Source: Eudromia elegans (Eukaryota; Chordata; Aves; Tinamiformes; Tinamidae). From it: DNA of 64,000 bases. The stretch is taken from the NCBI GenBank assembly GCA_003342815.1, contig PTEX01000060.1, forward strand, positions 1,438,244 through 1,502,243. Reading direction: 5' to 3'. A program made the position numbers and the translations under genes. Each line of letters starts with the position of its first letter. Positions within the stretch are counted from its first letter, which is position 1. Below, in pieces: positions 38,696 to 48,290 of this stretch. Below the pieces are notes generated by a model. That model worked only from the letters and a program-made list of their open reading frames with translations. It made no database searches and was not told where the DNA came from.

Positions 38696-41600
38696 AAATG
38701 AACTTTGAAACAACATATCTTTCAGCTAGTCACATATTTACCCCGGGTCACTGTAATTTACTGTGTGAAGGACAAGTTTCTATAGAATTACCAAGGACAC
38801 CCTCCTGTTGAATCACGGGGCTCAGATTAGAACCCCTTACTTTCCAAACTACTACTCAGAGGGGTTTGGGGTAGTTGGATCCAATCTTAGTCCCAGACTT
38901 GGTTAACAGTTCATTCCTAAGGGATAATGTGCACAATCAATCCTAGATACAATATATTAAAGCTTACAAAGTTTTAGAAACTTTCAGCAGGCTACGTTTG
39001 CTTAACATGGATCTACTATTGGATCTCTTAAGGATCTCTTAATCTTGACCTTGAGAGGCATCTTGCTATTGCAGAGATCCTGGTGTGTAGCCCACTGCCT
39101 TGCAAAGAGAACTCAATGGGCACTCGGGCTGTCCCATTATTTATGGGATAAAATGATTGACTTGTGGCCATTTTTTCATACCACATGAATTTTGGCTTGC
39201 ATCAAGCTCAATTATTCCCTGTGTGTTGTGCTGTTTGTTACCTGTTGCCAAGTCCATCAAAACGTCCCCCAGCAGCATGCAGTCATCAGGACTGATATTG
39301 CTGGTTATTGTCCAAGTGGGAGAAAAGATCTTTGAACACAGCTCTATGAAAAGTTTAATTCCACTAAAATTTCCATAAGGCTATAGGTAAAAATTTCAGT
39401 CTTTTGGAATAAGCTAGAAGATGACACAAGCAAGATTTTTATACAGATGTGTTACCTTATTTCCTCTGAAGATCTTGCCATATCTAGCAATAACAATCTT
39501 TCCTGTACAGTTGATGCCCATTTCACGTTCTAGCTTAAAGAAGTCCTCAGTGCGGCCATAATTCACATACACTAATTCACCCTGATAAGAGGAGGAAGAA
39601 TTTGAAACAAAAATGTCAATAGGCATGTGAGAAGGAGGATGTGACCTAGTAAGAGAATAAGCTAAGAACAACAGGCTCCAGTATTGATTCTGATACGAAC
39701 TCTTCCTTAATTATAAACCAAATAGGCAAGTGACCTCTAATGAATTTAGGACCCTGCCATTACAGAATCATTGAGGCTGGAAGAGACCTTTGGAGACCAT
39801 TTAGTCCAAAGCCCCAGCACAAACAAGGTCCCGTAGAACATGTCACACAAGATTACATCTAGGTGGATTTTGAATATCTGCTCCAGAGAAGATGACTCCC
39901 CAGCCTCTCTAGGCAATCTGTTCCAGTGCTCTGTCACTCTCACAGCCAAGTTTTTCCTCAAATCCAGACAGAACTCCCTGTATTTCAGTCTGTGTCTGTT
40001 GCCTTTTGTTCTATTGCTGGCCACCACCAAAGAGTCTGGTCCCATTCTCTTGACACCCTCCCTTAAGATATTTGTGCACATCCCCTCTCAGTCATCTCTA
40101 GGCTAAACAGACCTGGCACTCTCAGCCTCTCCTCAAATGCTCCAGTCCCCTAAATCAGAAGCTGCCTGACTTTGCTCTCTAGAATGTAAGATTAGATTCC
40201 TCAATTAGAAACACAGAATAAGTAGTCTGAATATGGCCCCTGCTTCTCTTTGTTAGCTTTATAATAAGTTATAGCCAGTCTCAGAGAGCTGGAGGTATTT
40301 TAGACCCAGATATCTCAGTAAATAGCAATTGTAAGCATCACAGTAGACTCATCCTATAAAATTCTCAGGACCCTTGATTCCTATTGAATATTTTGGAAGC
40401 TGTGTACTTATTAAGAACACTTGGCACAAGCATCAAGTTCCTTTATACCTGTGTTTCAACCATGTTATTCAACACTTAGTGCATGATTCATCTTCCTTAA
40501 TGTCAGGTACCTAGAAGATTTATGCAGTTTACTGACATTAGGCAGTGCTCTAGGACCAGTGATGAGAATCTGGAAGTTCTGGAGAGTTTTCAGGCCAAAC
40601 CAATTTCAAACATCTTTCTTTAAGAAGGAATAAATTGCACATTAAAAGCATCTCTCATTGGCTATATATATAGAGAGAGAGTTTCAAAGACCAATTTAGG
40701 GTAGATGACCATAATTTCAAATAACTAAAATCAGTGACAAGAAACTTTTCCTTAGTGGGCTTTTCTATGTTATCAGGCACATCCATAGAGATGGTCCATT
40801 TAAACTGCAGAAGATACAAACTTAAATGTCTTACACTGATGAAATTCCCAAACTAGAAATTCAGATCAGCTGATAATGCAGCATACAGAACATGCTGATA
40901 GACTGCGGTAATGTCATTTTAACTATATTGGTTTCATCATCCATCTACTCAAATTTCAAATTCTTCTTAAATTAAAAAAAAAAAAACACAAACAGATTCT
41001 CAATAAGTGTAAATTAATGAAACAAGGGAACTCTATTTAAGCAAGGGGAGCTGTTTCATACCTGCTAAGATCCTGGCTCTCTCTGTTCAGACAGGGTGTC
41101 AAACACAAGGATCATTCTTGGAGAGGCTTTCCTGAATTTATGCACTAGCTTTTCCTCACAGTAAAATCAAAGGTAACTCTCCTGAAATTGGGGAAGATTT
41201 TCTAGTGTAATTAGATTTTCTAGTGTAATTAAACTACATAAACTAACATAAGCTAGTAAGATCTTTTGTTTTCTGAACTTTCAGAAAGTACAGGAATTAA
41301 ATACTGGGCTAAAAGCTCTGTCAGCAGACTGAGATTCAGCATTAGATACAGAATTTGGTTCTTCATTTTATCATAAGTGCTTCAGAATATGTTGCAGAAA
41401 ATATTTAAATTTGTAGGCTATCATATTTTTTCAGGCACGTTTAAAAATGCTGTGTGAATTAAGTTCTAAGGCTTACTTCAGTTGCCTAAACACAGTGGTC
41501 TACCATCATTTGGGTCAGACTAAATTACCTGTGAACAGGAGTAGTAGATATACCACAGGATCCACAAGAAACCTGTGCTTTTCTATAGAGTCAGTCAGCA

Positions 41601-44600
41601 AACCCTAGGGCATCTCAAACAGCACTGGACACCCATGTTTAAGTAACTAAACTGAGTGACAGGTTCCACGCTGAGATGAGTTAAATTGTTATCTAGAGCC
41701 TGTTGCCTGTATTGAATAATACAGCAAAGCCCACTGACTACCATGGAAGTTTGGACACCAAATGCACACATAGGCATATAAATATATAAATTTATGTTTA
41801 GTCTGAAGCTGAAGAATATGAAAAGTGTCTGGTTAATCTGGAGGCAGCCAGATTATACGCAGCTGGTGTTGCCCACCTCACTGACCCGAAGTGTTTCCAT
41901 TTCTGTTTCTGTAACAGTGCAGGAATAACATTCTCCCATGCACTGAGAAGTAGAAATAAAGTGAAACTGCTTCTGCATCTCTGCAGGGTTCACTCCAGCA
42001 GACAGATGAGTGTCCCACTATGACAAGGTTTATCCTTCAAAACAATCATTTCCATATTTCTTTTTAAAAGCAAAAACTTGAAGAAGTGCAGTGCCAAGTT
42101 TACATAGCAACTCTCTATTTAGAGCATTCACCCAGAAAAAGGAAGAGATGAGTTCCTGCCCCCTCTTAATGTAAAGAATTTTGGGTGCAAAGTTCATGTC
42201 TCCACTTTCCAAGAGCAAGACCTGTTCACGAGGTTATAATTGGCAGGCATGCAGCTACTTTGCAGCTTTCTTCCTTCATTTAATGTAACACTAATGAATT
42301 TGCTTGCTAGTTCCAAACCTCAAATTCCACAAGTTAGTTCTGTTTTTAAACGGAATAGCTTTTAATATAAAATACATAAACTGGCCTGGGAGAATTCAGG
42401 AGAGTCCAGATACTGTTAGAATCCTCCAGATACTCCCTGCTGAGCTATACATATGCTCACCCCTATGCTGTTTGCAGTACAGATACAAACAACTGCTCAC
42501 TGCAGAATGTTATTCTTAACAGCCTTAGGTAGGCACCTAAGCCTCTTGACAGAATATTATGTAACAAGGAAAACATAAGCATCATATTTTTTTAAAAAAA
42601 TATGTCTTTTAGGTATTCTTTCTTTCAGAAGTAACAGTCTCATATTTGATTAAAGTAAAATCATTTACTAAAGAAAGCTTCATCTTTTATTATTTCCCAT
42701 GTCCTATCATGCACTGTAGATCTCCAGAGAGCAAATAAATTGGTGAGATTATTCTGTCTTTCTTTAGAGATATTATGATAGGAAGTCAGAATTCACACAT
42801 TTTACCTTACATTACGTTCCAAACTCCTACCTGAATTCTTGAAAGATTAAAATTCTCATAGCCTATGGGACAGAGACTAGATGTCTGGTTCTCCAGTTTC
42901 CTTTGAATATCTGAGGGGTTTTTTTTTTCTGATTTTGCACAGCTTACTAACAAACTTCAGAAAGTACAGATATTAAATACTGGGCTAAAAAACAGCACTG
43001 TGAGCAGGCTGAGAATCAATTCCCTGCTTCAAGCTTTGAAGCAGAGATTGGACCAGAGATATTGCAAACACAGAAATATTTTCTACCTTAGAAATTATTA
43101 ATGGAAATCCCTAATGATGAGAAGACATGAAACTCGTGATACACAGACCAGCTTCATAAAACAAACTTGTCAGCTGGTACCATCCATACAGCAAGATAGG
43201 AAGGATTAGTGTTAAACCCGGATCTTAATAACACCTTGCCCCTCAGCTAGAAATGCTAGCAAAAACCATTTGCAGGCATATGGTCCACCCCGTGTTTATA
43301 CCTGTCAGTGTGAGCCATGGCAAACAACATTTTGAAATTGGGTTACTCATTTGGCTACTAAAATATAAAAGTCTTACTTGTTAATCGAGATGGGAAACAG
43401 TAGGATATATTCATAGTATTATCAGGAGAAGCTGATAACATTAAAAATTCATTTATGACATTTTTAAAGAAAAGAAAAAGAAATCTCATTCAGACTCAAA
43501 ACAGAGGAAAAAAATGTAAACAGATAGGTATTACTGTTCAATTACAAAGTAGCTCCATTGAAGAACTCCCCAGAACAACAGGGCTAGTACATTTTATTTT
43601 CTCTCCTTATGGCATTAGCCTCTGAACAAATAAAGCTCAAAAGCTAGAAACTTCCCAGTTCTGGTATTTTACCTCGGGCATTCCTTGGGCTGAAAATGCA
43701 CTGTAAGGTGGCACCACATCTCTAACAGTCTCATATCCTGGAGGAGGAGGCTCATACAACGATGTATTGAAAATCTGTTTGAAAGAAGGAGGGAAAAATT
43801 AAGCCAGGTAACATGAGACAGAAGTATTGTGTATGCAGATGCATTTCATAGGCATTTGTTGCTTACAGAATTCTAGTTCTAGGACTCTAAATGAGGAGTG
43901 ACCAAAACTTTTACAGGCCCTAGGCATCACTTTCAGTACATAAACTGTTAACTGGCAAACTTCACCTCCATCCTTCACAAGGAAACCCAGTCAAATAATA
44001 TAAAGCCCTTTAAGATGGTCCCTATACAGCAGAATGGTTTTGTTCTGCTCATCCTTGGAGCTTCCACAAGCAATAGACCTGCACTGAAATGCATTGATTT
44101 TGCCTGTGTCAGTACTTCTGGAGTACCTACACTTCAGGAAAATGAATTGAGCACAATCTCCAGTCAATCACTCTACAAACAACTCAGTGCAGATACTGAT
44201 AGTTACCACAACTGTATTCCTCTCTCTAAATAACATGACAATTTAAAAACAATTGAACTATATAACATAAATAACATAATTCTCTTAACTTTTTCTTAAT
44301 TCTCTGAACTTCTTTCTTTCAATCCACACATCTCAGCATGTTATATGAATCAGAGTAATTATTAGTCTACCTAGCATGCAGATGAAGAAACAAATAAAAC
44401 AAGAAAAGCAAACTGGAATCATCAATTTCCCTGATTTCTGGATCAGGCCCAACACCATCAACTGAGCAGATAATTGACAGCTTTCCCTCTCTGTCTTTCA
44501 AGGTATTATAGCAGGGTGATTTTTTTTTCCTAGTTGAATAGTTGTTTTCTTTACCTCATTTCCAAGCTCATTAATTATTGAGATATAATTGAGTTTAGTT

Positions 44601-47600
44601 TAATCCGTGTAAGAAAGCAATAAATAATTGTTTTCTTTACCTCATTTCCAAGCTTATCAATTATTGAGATGTAATTGGGTTTAGTTTCATCTGGATAAGA
44701 AAGCAAGACATCATAGTGAGCCAGCTGAACAGAATCCAATCCAAACTCCTTCCACTCAGCTTGGATTTGCTTTGCCAGGTGCAGATTCTCCTCTGTTCCT
44801 GCTAGGTGCGGAAGGCGTGTGAAATTGCTATGGACAAAGAAGTCAGTCAGGACAAGGCATTGCAGGTTACAATCAGAACTCATTGTGGCCTACTTAGAAA
44901 ATAAACCCACTAGAAACCCCACTAGGGATGTGCAGATGCGCCAGATCAAATCAGGACCCAGGCCTCTCTATATGTACGTTTTTGTCTAACATGTAAGTTG
45001 GGGTAAAGGGTTTCAGTTTGTCCTGAACTGCTACAAGCGTAATCTTCCCAGGAGTGTGACTTAGCAGAAATGACATGAAAATATCAGTTGTGGGGTCTTG
45101 TCCTTGTTCTCATCTTTCTCTGCTGGATGAATTGGATGACCAGTCATTTCCATGCAAAATAAGGTTGATATCCCTTGCAAGGTGATGATATAATTGGATA
45201 TGATTATATAGACAGATTAAAAATATGCATAATAGATCTGATTCCTGTATGCAATTAACTATATATTCTTCTCAGCCCAATATTTTAATTAATTTGGGCA
45301 GGAATATTTATCTATACATGAACCTCAGGTATTTATATCTGACTGTATCTGGTATGCAAATAAGAGAAAGTTAGTTCACAGCAGCATAAAAACGAGGTAC
45401 AAGAAACTTTATTTTTTTTGTGACTTAAAAATCACTCCATCATACATAGAAAATAACAGTGAAAGGTACCTCAACCAGTGAGCAACACACTGATTGAAAA
45501 AAAAAACTTGTCCAGACCACTGAGTAGGTTGAGTGGTAAAGAAGTGAGCTGAAGAAGATCCAAATGTATGAGGCTGTCATTGTCATGTCCTTATTCTGTC
45601 ATAAGACTGCATCATCAACATGTCACAGTAACATGTGTTGTACTATTAATGAGAAAAATTGGATCTTGGACAGAGAAGGAGTATAAGTTTGGGGGGAAAA
45701 AAAAAAATGATCTCCAGGAAGAACAACGCCAGCAAACAAAGTATTTCATAAGCACTACATATTCCTGCTTTTGTGCAGAATGCTGTTAGGTAACACCATG
45801 TTCCTCTTATAAAGTCAACATCGTGTATCAACAATATATTTTAAGTTCCTGTCAGAAGGAAGGTACAATTTTTAGGGTGACATATTGACCCAAGCTCATG
45901 GTTATGCCTTAAAGAGACAATGGTTTAAGATTTGGGAATGTTTAACTCTCGTGTTTTGGTTAAAGTTGGGCTTATGCAATAATATTCTACTGTATTCATG
46001 CATTGAATATTGTTATTTTCCTCATTTCCTGTTCTAAGCTGTTGACAGCCTGCGCTGTACTGGCAGTTCTGAGTCATGGTTAAGTATTTGCTAAATTTCA
46101 CCATAGAATTGGCCGCACTATAAATAATAAGAGAATCTGAATGGCAGAAAAGAGTCCTTTTGAGTCCTTAAGAGTCCAGAGTTGTCTAGCAACAGTTGAC
46201 TTGTTAAAAAACAGAATACACATTAAGTCTGTAAAAAGTCCTGAGGCTTCAATTTTTAACACTGCTCTCACTAGTAAAAAGAATCTACTTTGAAGTTAAT
46301 TTACCTGCAACAGTTCATGGAAAGTGCAATTAAAGTGAAAGGAGAGAGAGAGCCAAAGTCTCATCAACTGAAAATGCTTTTTCAGTACAATTAGTTTTAA
46401 TTATTTTTATTTTGTAAGGCTTTGGAATGTGATACAACTTCAAGGTACTAAATCAGGCCTGGAATTAAAAGTAAGCCATAATCCACTGATTAATCCTAAA
46501 ATCTCTCATCTTTGATATTTTTTTAATAAAGAAAGGTTATTTTCTTTCAATAAGTTATGACTTTTACTCATTTCTGAGCTTTTAAAAAATGCTAACTCCC
46601 CTAACAGACAAATAAACTGTTTTCGTGGTCCCTAAGATAAACAACTAACAGCACAGCAGCTTCCTTGTAATTAAACCTTCTAATTAAGTTACAGAAATTA
46701 AGAATTATAATAGATTTTTAAAAAATTATTCTCTTCCACTAATGCAATAATCATAAACAAATGTTAGCAGCTTTCCTTGTAGGCTTTAATAAAAGAATCA
46801 CTGTCAACATTTTTAAAATCACCTAATTTATGAACTAAATGGTAGGTAAAATAAATAATTTGAAAAAAATCAAGATCTTAGAAAAGACCTTGAAACTTTA
46901 AAAATACTACATTTAATGTTTAATGTGCCATCAGCTGACTAGCTGCTATCTGCCATGTGGGTTCTTGCTGTTCAGCATGCAGAGACAGAAAACTTATCTG
47001 CCCTTATTAAAGCAAGTAGAAGGCTTTTTTTTTTCTTTATGATTTACAATTAACAAGCCTACACATCACTTACTAAAGAAACTTCTTGATGTTTTCCACT
47101 TTCATTTCAGCCAGAAATACCTTCCTCATCTCTTCATGAGCCCTCAGAGATGTCTTCTCTTCTGTAGGCTTTGCAAACCAGCCTATATAACACACCAAAA
47201 CATAAGCATGAAAACACCAGAATAACATTCCTATGACATACATCAATTCTCTTTGGGATGACTACAACATTTTCACTACATATTTAACAGTTAGTTAGTT
47301 TTATTAATGTATGGTGAAGCAACTACAGCTAAGGTAGAGCCCAATCATATCTGTGGTGGTCCCACACAGTAAGAGAACTTACTGACTATTGAGGGGGATA
47401 AAATATGTCTTTTTTTTCATCATCTTTATCGTGCTGGGGATGCTGAGGAGTCTTACTTACTCTCCTAGGGTACCAGAATGCTGTCAGTCATTTCAGACAC
47501 CTCAGGAGGAAGGCAGCAGCTATGCAGAAATGCACAGAGAGCCTCTCTAAGGAACAGATGTCTCGTAACCCCTTTCTCACTCCCCGGTCCGCCCGCCTCT

Positions 47601-48090
47601 TACTCTGGGGAATCACTCCGTAACTGCACGGGATTATCAGAGTAAGTGCTGAGAGCTGCACCTGGCTCCACAGAGCTCCTGACATCTGCTTTTATTTCCA
47701 GCGCAGAGGCCGGGCACGTTCCACGCAGACACTGGCCAAGTGACACCGCTACCGCGGGCGGCGGGAGCCAGGAGCGGGCACAGGGCTGGCACGTCAGACC
47801 CCCAGGCTCCCCCGGCCCACACTCTACACAGAAACCGAGGAAAACGCCGAAAATCAACTCTCCACAGAGTCCCCCCGCCCGCCGGGGAAGCGGCACGTCG
47901 CCCACCCGCCGGCCCCGGCCCCTGGCCGGCTCCAGAGCTCCCGCACGGCAGAGGGTTCAGCCCGCACTGTACCCACGAGGAAGCCGAGGAGGAAGAGCCC
48001 GAGCGCGGCTCCCACCGCGAGAGCCCAGCAGCGGCCGCGGGCTGCGCGCGGGCCCGCGGGCTCCGTCACGGTGCGCAGCGAGGTCCACAT
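22730..48090 (-). CDS. FOLH1: Glutamate carboxypeptidase II (folate hydrolase 1), complete, 19 coding exons
   Basis: M28-family di-zinc carboxypeptidase that releases C-terminal glutamate from N-acetyl-aspartyl-glutamate and folate polyglutamates at the outer cell surface (family knowledge). Seen here: 19 exons with GT-AG borders join in frame to 2256 nt, 751 residues plus stop; human has 750. Short cytosolic tail (1-21), signal-anchor (about 22-40), protease-associated region (exons 4-8), catalytic domain, helical C-terminal domain ending EVA. Zinc ligands H378, D388, E426, D454 and H554, catalytic E425, glutamate-pocket R211, N258, Y553, K700 and Y701, arginine patch R464, R535 and R537, and W542 of the arene site are all present. 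The NFT glycosylation site, required for activity in human, is at N639. No frameshift or internal stop. The start at 48090 has a good GCCATG context and matches the human start; an in-frame ATG at 48231 would add 47 residues. FOLH1 is preferred over NAALAD2 because of [21 protein letters not shown] and the EVA end. Confidence 0.94.
23952..24044 (-). CDS. FOLH1: FOLH1 exon 18
   Basis: Residues 658-689, containing [16 protein letters not shown] and LPDRPFYR. The acceptor follows a run of T's (TTTTAAG); donor GTAAGG. Confidence 0.92.
24045..26067 (-). other. FOLH1 intron 17
   Basis: 2 kb of AT-rich sequence. A perfect 10-bp inverted repeat (TCAAATATAT, 3-base loop) lies at 25071-25093. No repeat family recognised. 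Confidence 0.6.
26068..26149 (-). CDS. FOLH1: FOLH1 exon 17: helical domain
   Basis: Residues 631-658, containing [11 protein letters not shown]. The NFT sequon (N639) matches human N638, whose glycosylation is needed for activity. Donor GTAAGTT. Confidence 0.9.
26780..26890 (+). mobile_element. Probable CR1 fragment, degraded
   Basis: Contains a ggATATaAGGAAtAGG... TTCaCCCAGAaTa... TCAAACACTG series and CTTGGAGGTTTTCAAGA, in the order found in the CR1 3' region. No tail seen. Located in FOLH1 intron 16, antisense to the gene. Confidence 0.5.
27048..27312 (-). CDS. FOLH1: FOLH1 exon 16: last zinc ligand
   Basis: Longest exon (265 nt), residues 543-631. Contains [12 protein letters not shown] with pocket Y553 and zinc ligand H554, then [16 protein letters not shown] and LPFDCRDY. 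The start is fixed by the TCTGTTTCAG acceptor; the open frame upstream of it is intronic. Confidence 0.94.
28099..28189 (-). CDS. FOLH1: FOLH1 exon 15: arginine patch
   Basis: Residues 512-542, containing [16 protein letters not shown] and SGRARY (R535, R537), ending at W542. The acceptor chosen is TCATTAAAG, which gives the frame RINKLGSG. A later AG at CTAG would lose conserved residues. Confidence 0.92.
28498..28589 (-). CDS. FOLH1: FOLH1 exon 14
   Basis: Residues 482-512, containing [17 protein letters not shown]. The terminal R512 is split across the junction and matches human R511 of the arene site. Confidence 0.92.
29569..29636 (-). CDS. FOLH1: FOLH1 exon 13
   Basis: Residues 459-481, starting [12 protein letters not shown] with arginine-patch R464. 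Acceptor CTTTCAG, donor GTAATA. Confidence 0.93.
30149..30212 (-). CDS. FOLH1: FOLH1 exon 12: zinc ligand Asp454
   Basis: 64 nt, residues 438-459, containing [10 protein letters not shown] with zinc ligand D454. The length is not a multiple of three, so skipping it would break the frame. Confidence 0.93.
30371..30441. repeat. (TG)n/(GC) run followed by a purine (GA)-rich tract
   Basis: Alternating TG and GC dinucleotides (30371-30394) run into a GA/AAAG purine tract. In the FOLH1 transcript (minus strand) it reads as a CU-rich tract followed by CA repeats. It lies in the short intron 11. Confidence 0.9.
30525..30607 (-). CDS. FOLH1: FOLH1 exon 11: catalytic glutamate
   Basis: Residues 410-437, containing [20 protein letters not shown]425 is the general base and E426 a zinc ligand. 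Donor GTAAAAC. Confidence 0.95.
30891..31010 (-). CDS. FOLH1: FOLH1 exon 10: first zinc ligands
   Basis: Residues 370-410. Contains [13 protein letters not shown], with zinc ligands H378 and D388, followed by [16 protein letters not shown]. Acceptor CTCTAG, donor GTAATG. Confidence 0.95.
32067..32152 (-). CDS. FOLH1: FOLH1 exon 9
   Basis: Residues 341-370, containing [16 protein letters not shown], which leads into the peptidase core. Donor GTAAGTC. Confidence 0.93.
32739..32777. repeat. AT microsatellite
   Basis: Runs of AT dinucleotides broken by short A stretches, in FOLH1 intron 8. Confidence 0.9.
33287..33385 (-). CDS. FOLH1: FOLH1 exon 8
   Basis: Residues 308-341, containing [15 protein letters not shown] and YNIGPGF. 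Acceptor CCCTAATAG, donor GTCAGT. Confidence 0.92.
33446..33510. repeat. Tandem duplication, 40-bp period
   Basis: AAATCAAGACCCAGGTTTTT at 33448 recurs 40 bases on at 33488 with one mismatch in the core. Confidence 0.85.
34860..35150. repeat. Degenerate tandem repeat of about 30-35 bp, unclassified element
   Basis: Successive units resemble GCAACTAGTGAGACC, then a short spacer, then AGGTCTGGGATA, beginning near 34888, 34919, 34952 and 34985 and again near 35076 and 35126. Just upstream is a less AT-rich segment with an AATAAA at about 34620. The combination recalls the end of an LTR plus leader, but no terminal repeats or retroviral genes are seen. Lies in FOLH1 intron 7. Confidence 0.45.
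36965..37058 (-). CDS. FOLH1: FOLH1 exon 7
   Basis: Residues 277-308, containing [13 protein letters not shown]. 94 nt, acceptor TTTTTCAG, donor GTAAGTA. Confidence 0.92.
38116..38302 (-). CDS. FOLH1: FOLH1 exon 6
   Basis: Residues 215-277, containing [20 protein letters not shown] (N258, pocket residue) and [11 protein letters not shown]. Ends in phase 1 before a GTGAGTG donor. Confidence 0.94.
38665..38695. repeat. TA microsatellite
   Basis: Near-perfect TA repeat in FOLH1 intron 5. Confidence 0.9.
39456..39581 (-). CDS. FOLH1: FOLH1 exon 5: glutamate-pocket arginine
   Basis: 42 codons, residues 173-214. Contains [14 protein letters not shown] and [10 protein letters not shown]211 aligns with human R210, which binds the substrate alpha-carboxylate. 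Only two residues differ from NAALAD2 exon 5 in this window. Confidence 0.94.
39761..40155 (-). mobile_element. CR1 retroposon, 3' region
   Basis: Minus-strand CR1. The tail side begins TACAGAATCATTGAGGCTGG (3' end). Inside it, in plus reading, are CAATCTGTTCCAGTGCTCTG, TTGCCTTTTGTTCTATTGCT and CCCCTCTCAGTCATCT, a typical CR1 3' series. About 395 bases, same orientation as FOLH1. Confidence 0.9.
41205..41241. repeat. 18-bp tandem duplication
   Basis: GATTTTCTAGTGTAATTA occurs twice in direct tandem within FOLH1 intron 4. Confidence 0.85.
41263..41337. repeat. Dispersed intron-4 segment, copy 1
   Basis: Shares CAGAAAGTACAG, ATTAAATACTGGGCTAAAA and a GCAG-CTGAGA stretch with copy 2 about 1.7 kb away, same orientation. 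Repeat family not recognised. Confidence 0.7.
42944..43017. repeat. Dispersed intron-4 segment, copy 2
   Basis: Diverged direct copy of 41263-41337, matching best over CTTCAGAAAGTACAG and TTAAATACTGGGCTAAAA. Confidence 0.7.
43673..43774 (-). CDS. FOLH1: FOLH1 exon 4
   Basis: 34 codons, residues 139-172, with the proline-rich YEPPPPGYE stretch and FSAQGMPE. Begins the protease-associated region. Phase 0 at both ends. Confidence 0.93.
44542..44620 (-). repeat. Partial duplicate of FOLH1 exon 3 end and donor
   Basis: This block in intron 3 matches 44628-44706 (the end of exon 3 plus its donor) at an 86-bp offset with roughly ten mismatches. It keeps an intact AATGAG|GTAAAG donor. The copy is not part of the reading frame I propose; using it would add 86 nt and bring in a stop. 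Confidence 0.85.
44641..44827 (-). CDS. FOLH1: FOLH1 exon 3: start of the extracellular domain
   Basis: Residues 76-138, containing [18 protein letters not shown] and HYDVLLSYP, hallmark motifs of the FOLH1/NAALAD2 family. Donor GTAAAG follows base 44641. A partial copy of the 3' end of this exon lies just downstream in intron 3. Confidence 0.93.
44828..47073 (-). other. FOLH1 intron 2
   Basis: 2.2 kb of AT-rich sequence without recognisable repeats, exons or RNA genes. Confidence 0.6.
47074..47182 (-). CDS. FOLH1: FOLH1 exon 2: juxtamembrane stalk
   Basis: Residues 40-76. Begins with the conserved GWF after the anchor and ends with an ENIKKFLY motif split at the tyrosine. Acceptor TATATAG, donor GTAAGTG. 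109 nt. Confidence 0.9.
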
Positions 48091-48290
48091 GGCGAGCAGC
48101 GCCCAGACGAGCCGGGCCCAGACGAACCAGGCCGAGCTGGGCCGCGTCCCGCGGCGCCCGCCCCGCGGGCCCCACTCCCGTTCCGCCCCGCTGCGGAGGG
48201 AGGAGGCGTCGGGGGCCGGGCCGGGACACAAGCTGTGCCACGGGAACTTGCTGCTTCCCGGGGTGTCTGTCCCTGCCCGGTGCCTCCTGT
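47578..48290. promoter_or_regulatory. FOLH1: CpG-island promoter of FOLH1
   Basis: A GC- and CpG-dense block in an otherwise AT-rich window, centred on FOLH1 exon 1. GC boxes of the CCGCCCC type occur upstream of the start near 48157-48166 and 48184-48190. No TATA box is evident, fitting a TATA-less CpG promoter. The long plus-strand open frames here are a side effect of the GC-rich composition. Confidence 0.75.
47973..48090 (-). CDS. FOLH1: FOLH1 exon 1: start, cytosolic tail, membrane anchor
   Basis: Residues 1-39 plus one base. Starts MWTSL, then a basic tail and a hydrophobic stretch ending LGFLV. The donor is GTACAG after base 47973 (phase 1). The exon lies inside the CpG island. Confidence 0.88.

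Larger units (their letters stand above)
39582..43672 (-). other. FOLH1 intron 4
   Basis: Largest FOLH1 intron, 4.1 kb. Contains one CR1 3' region and two diverged copies of an unclassified segment at 41263-41337 and 42944-43017. Otherwise no coding or RNA signal recognised. Confidence 0.65.

Noticed and set aside
39746..40106. Open frames of 111 and 88 codons in FOLH1 intron 4
   Set aside because: They are translations of a CR1 3' region, which is non-coding in the element.
22730..48090. FOLH1 as a pseudogene, given a duplicated exon fragment
   Set aside because: All 19 exons join in frame with intact splice sites and every catalytic residue, so the gene appears functional.
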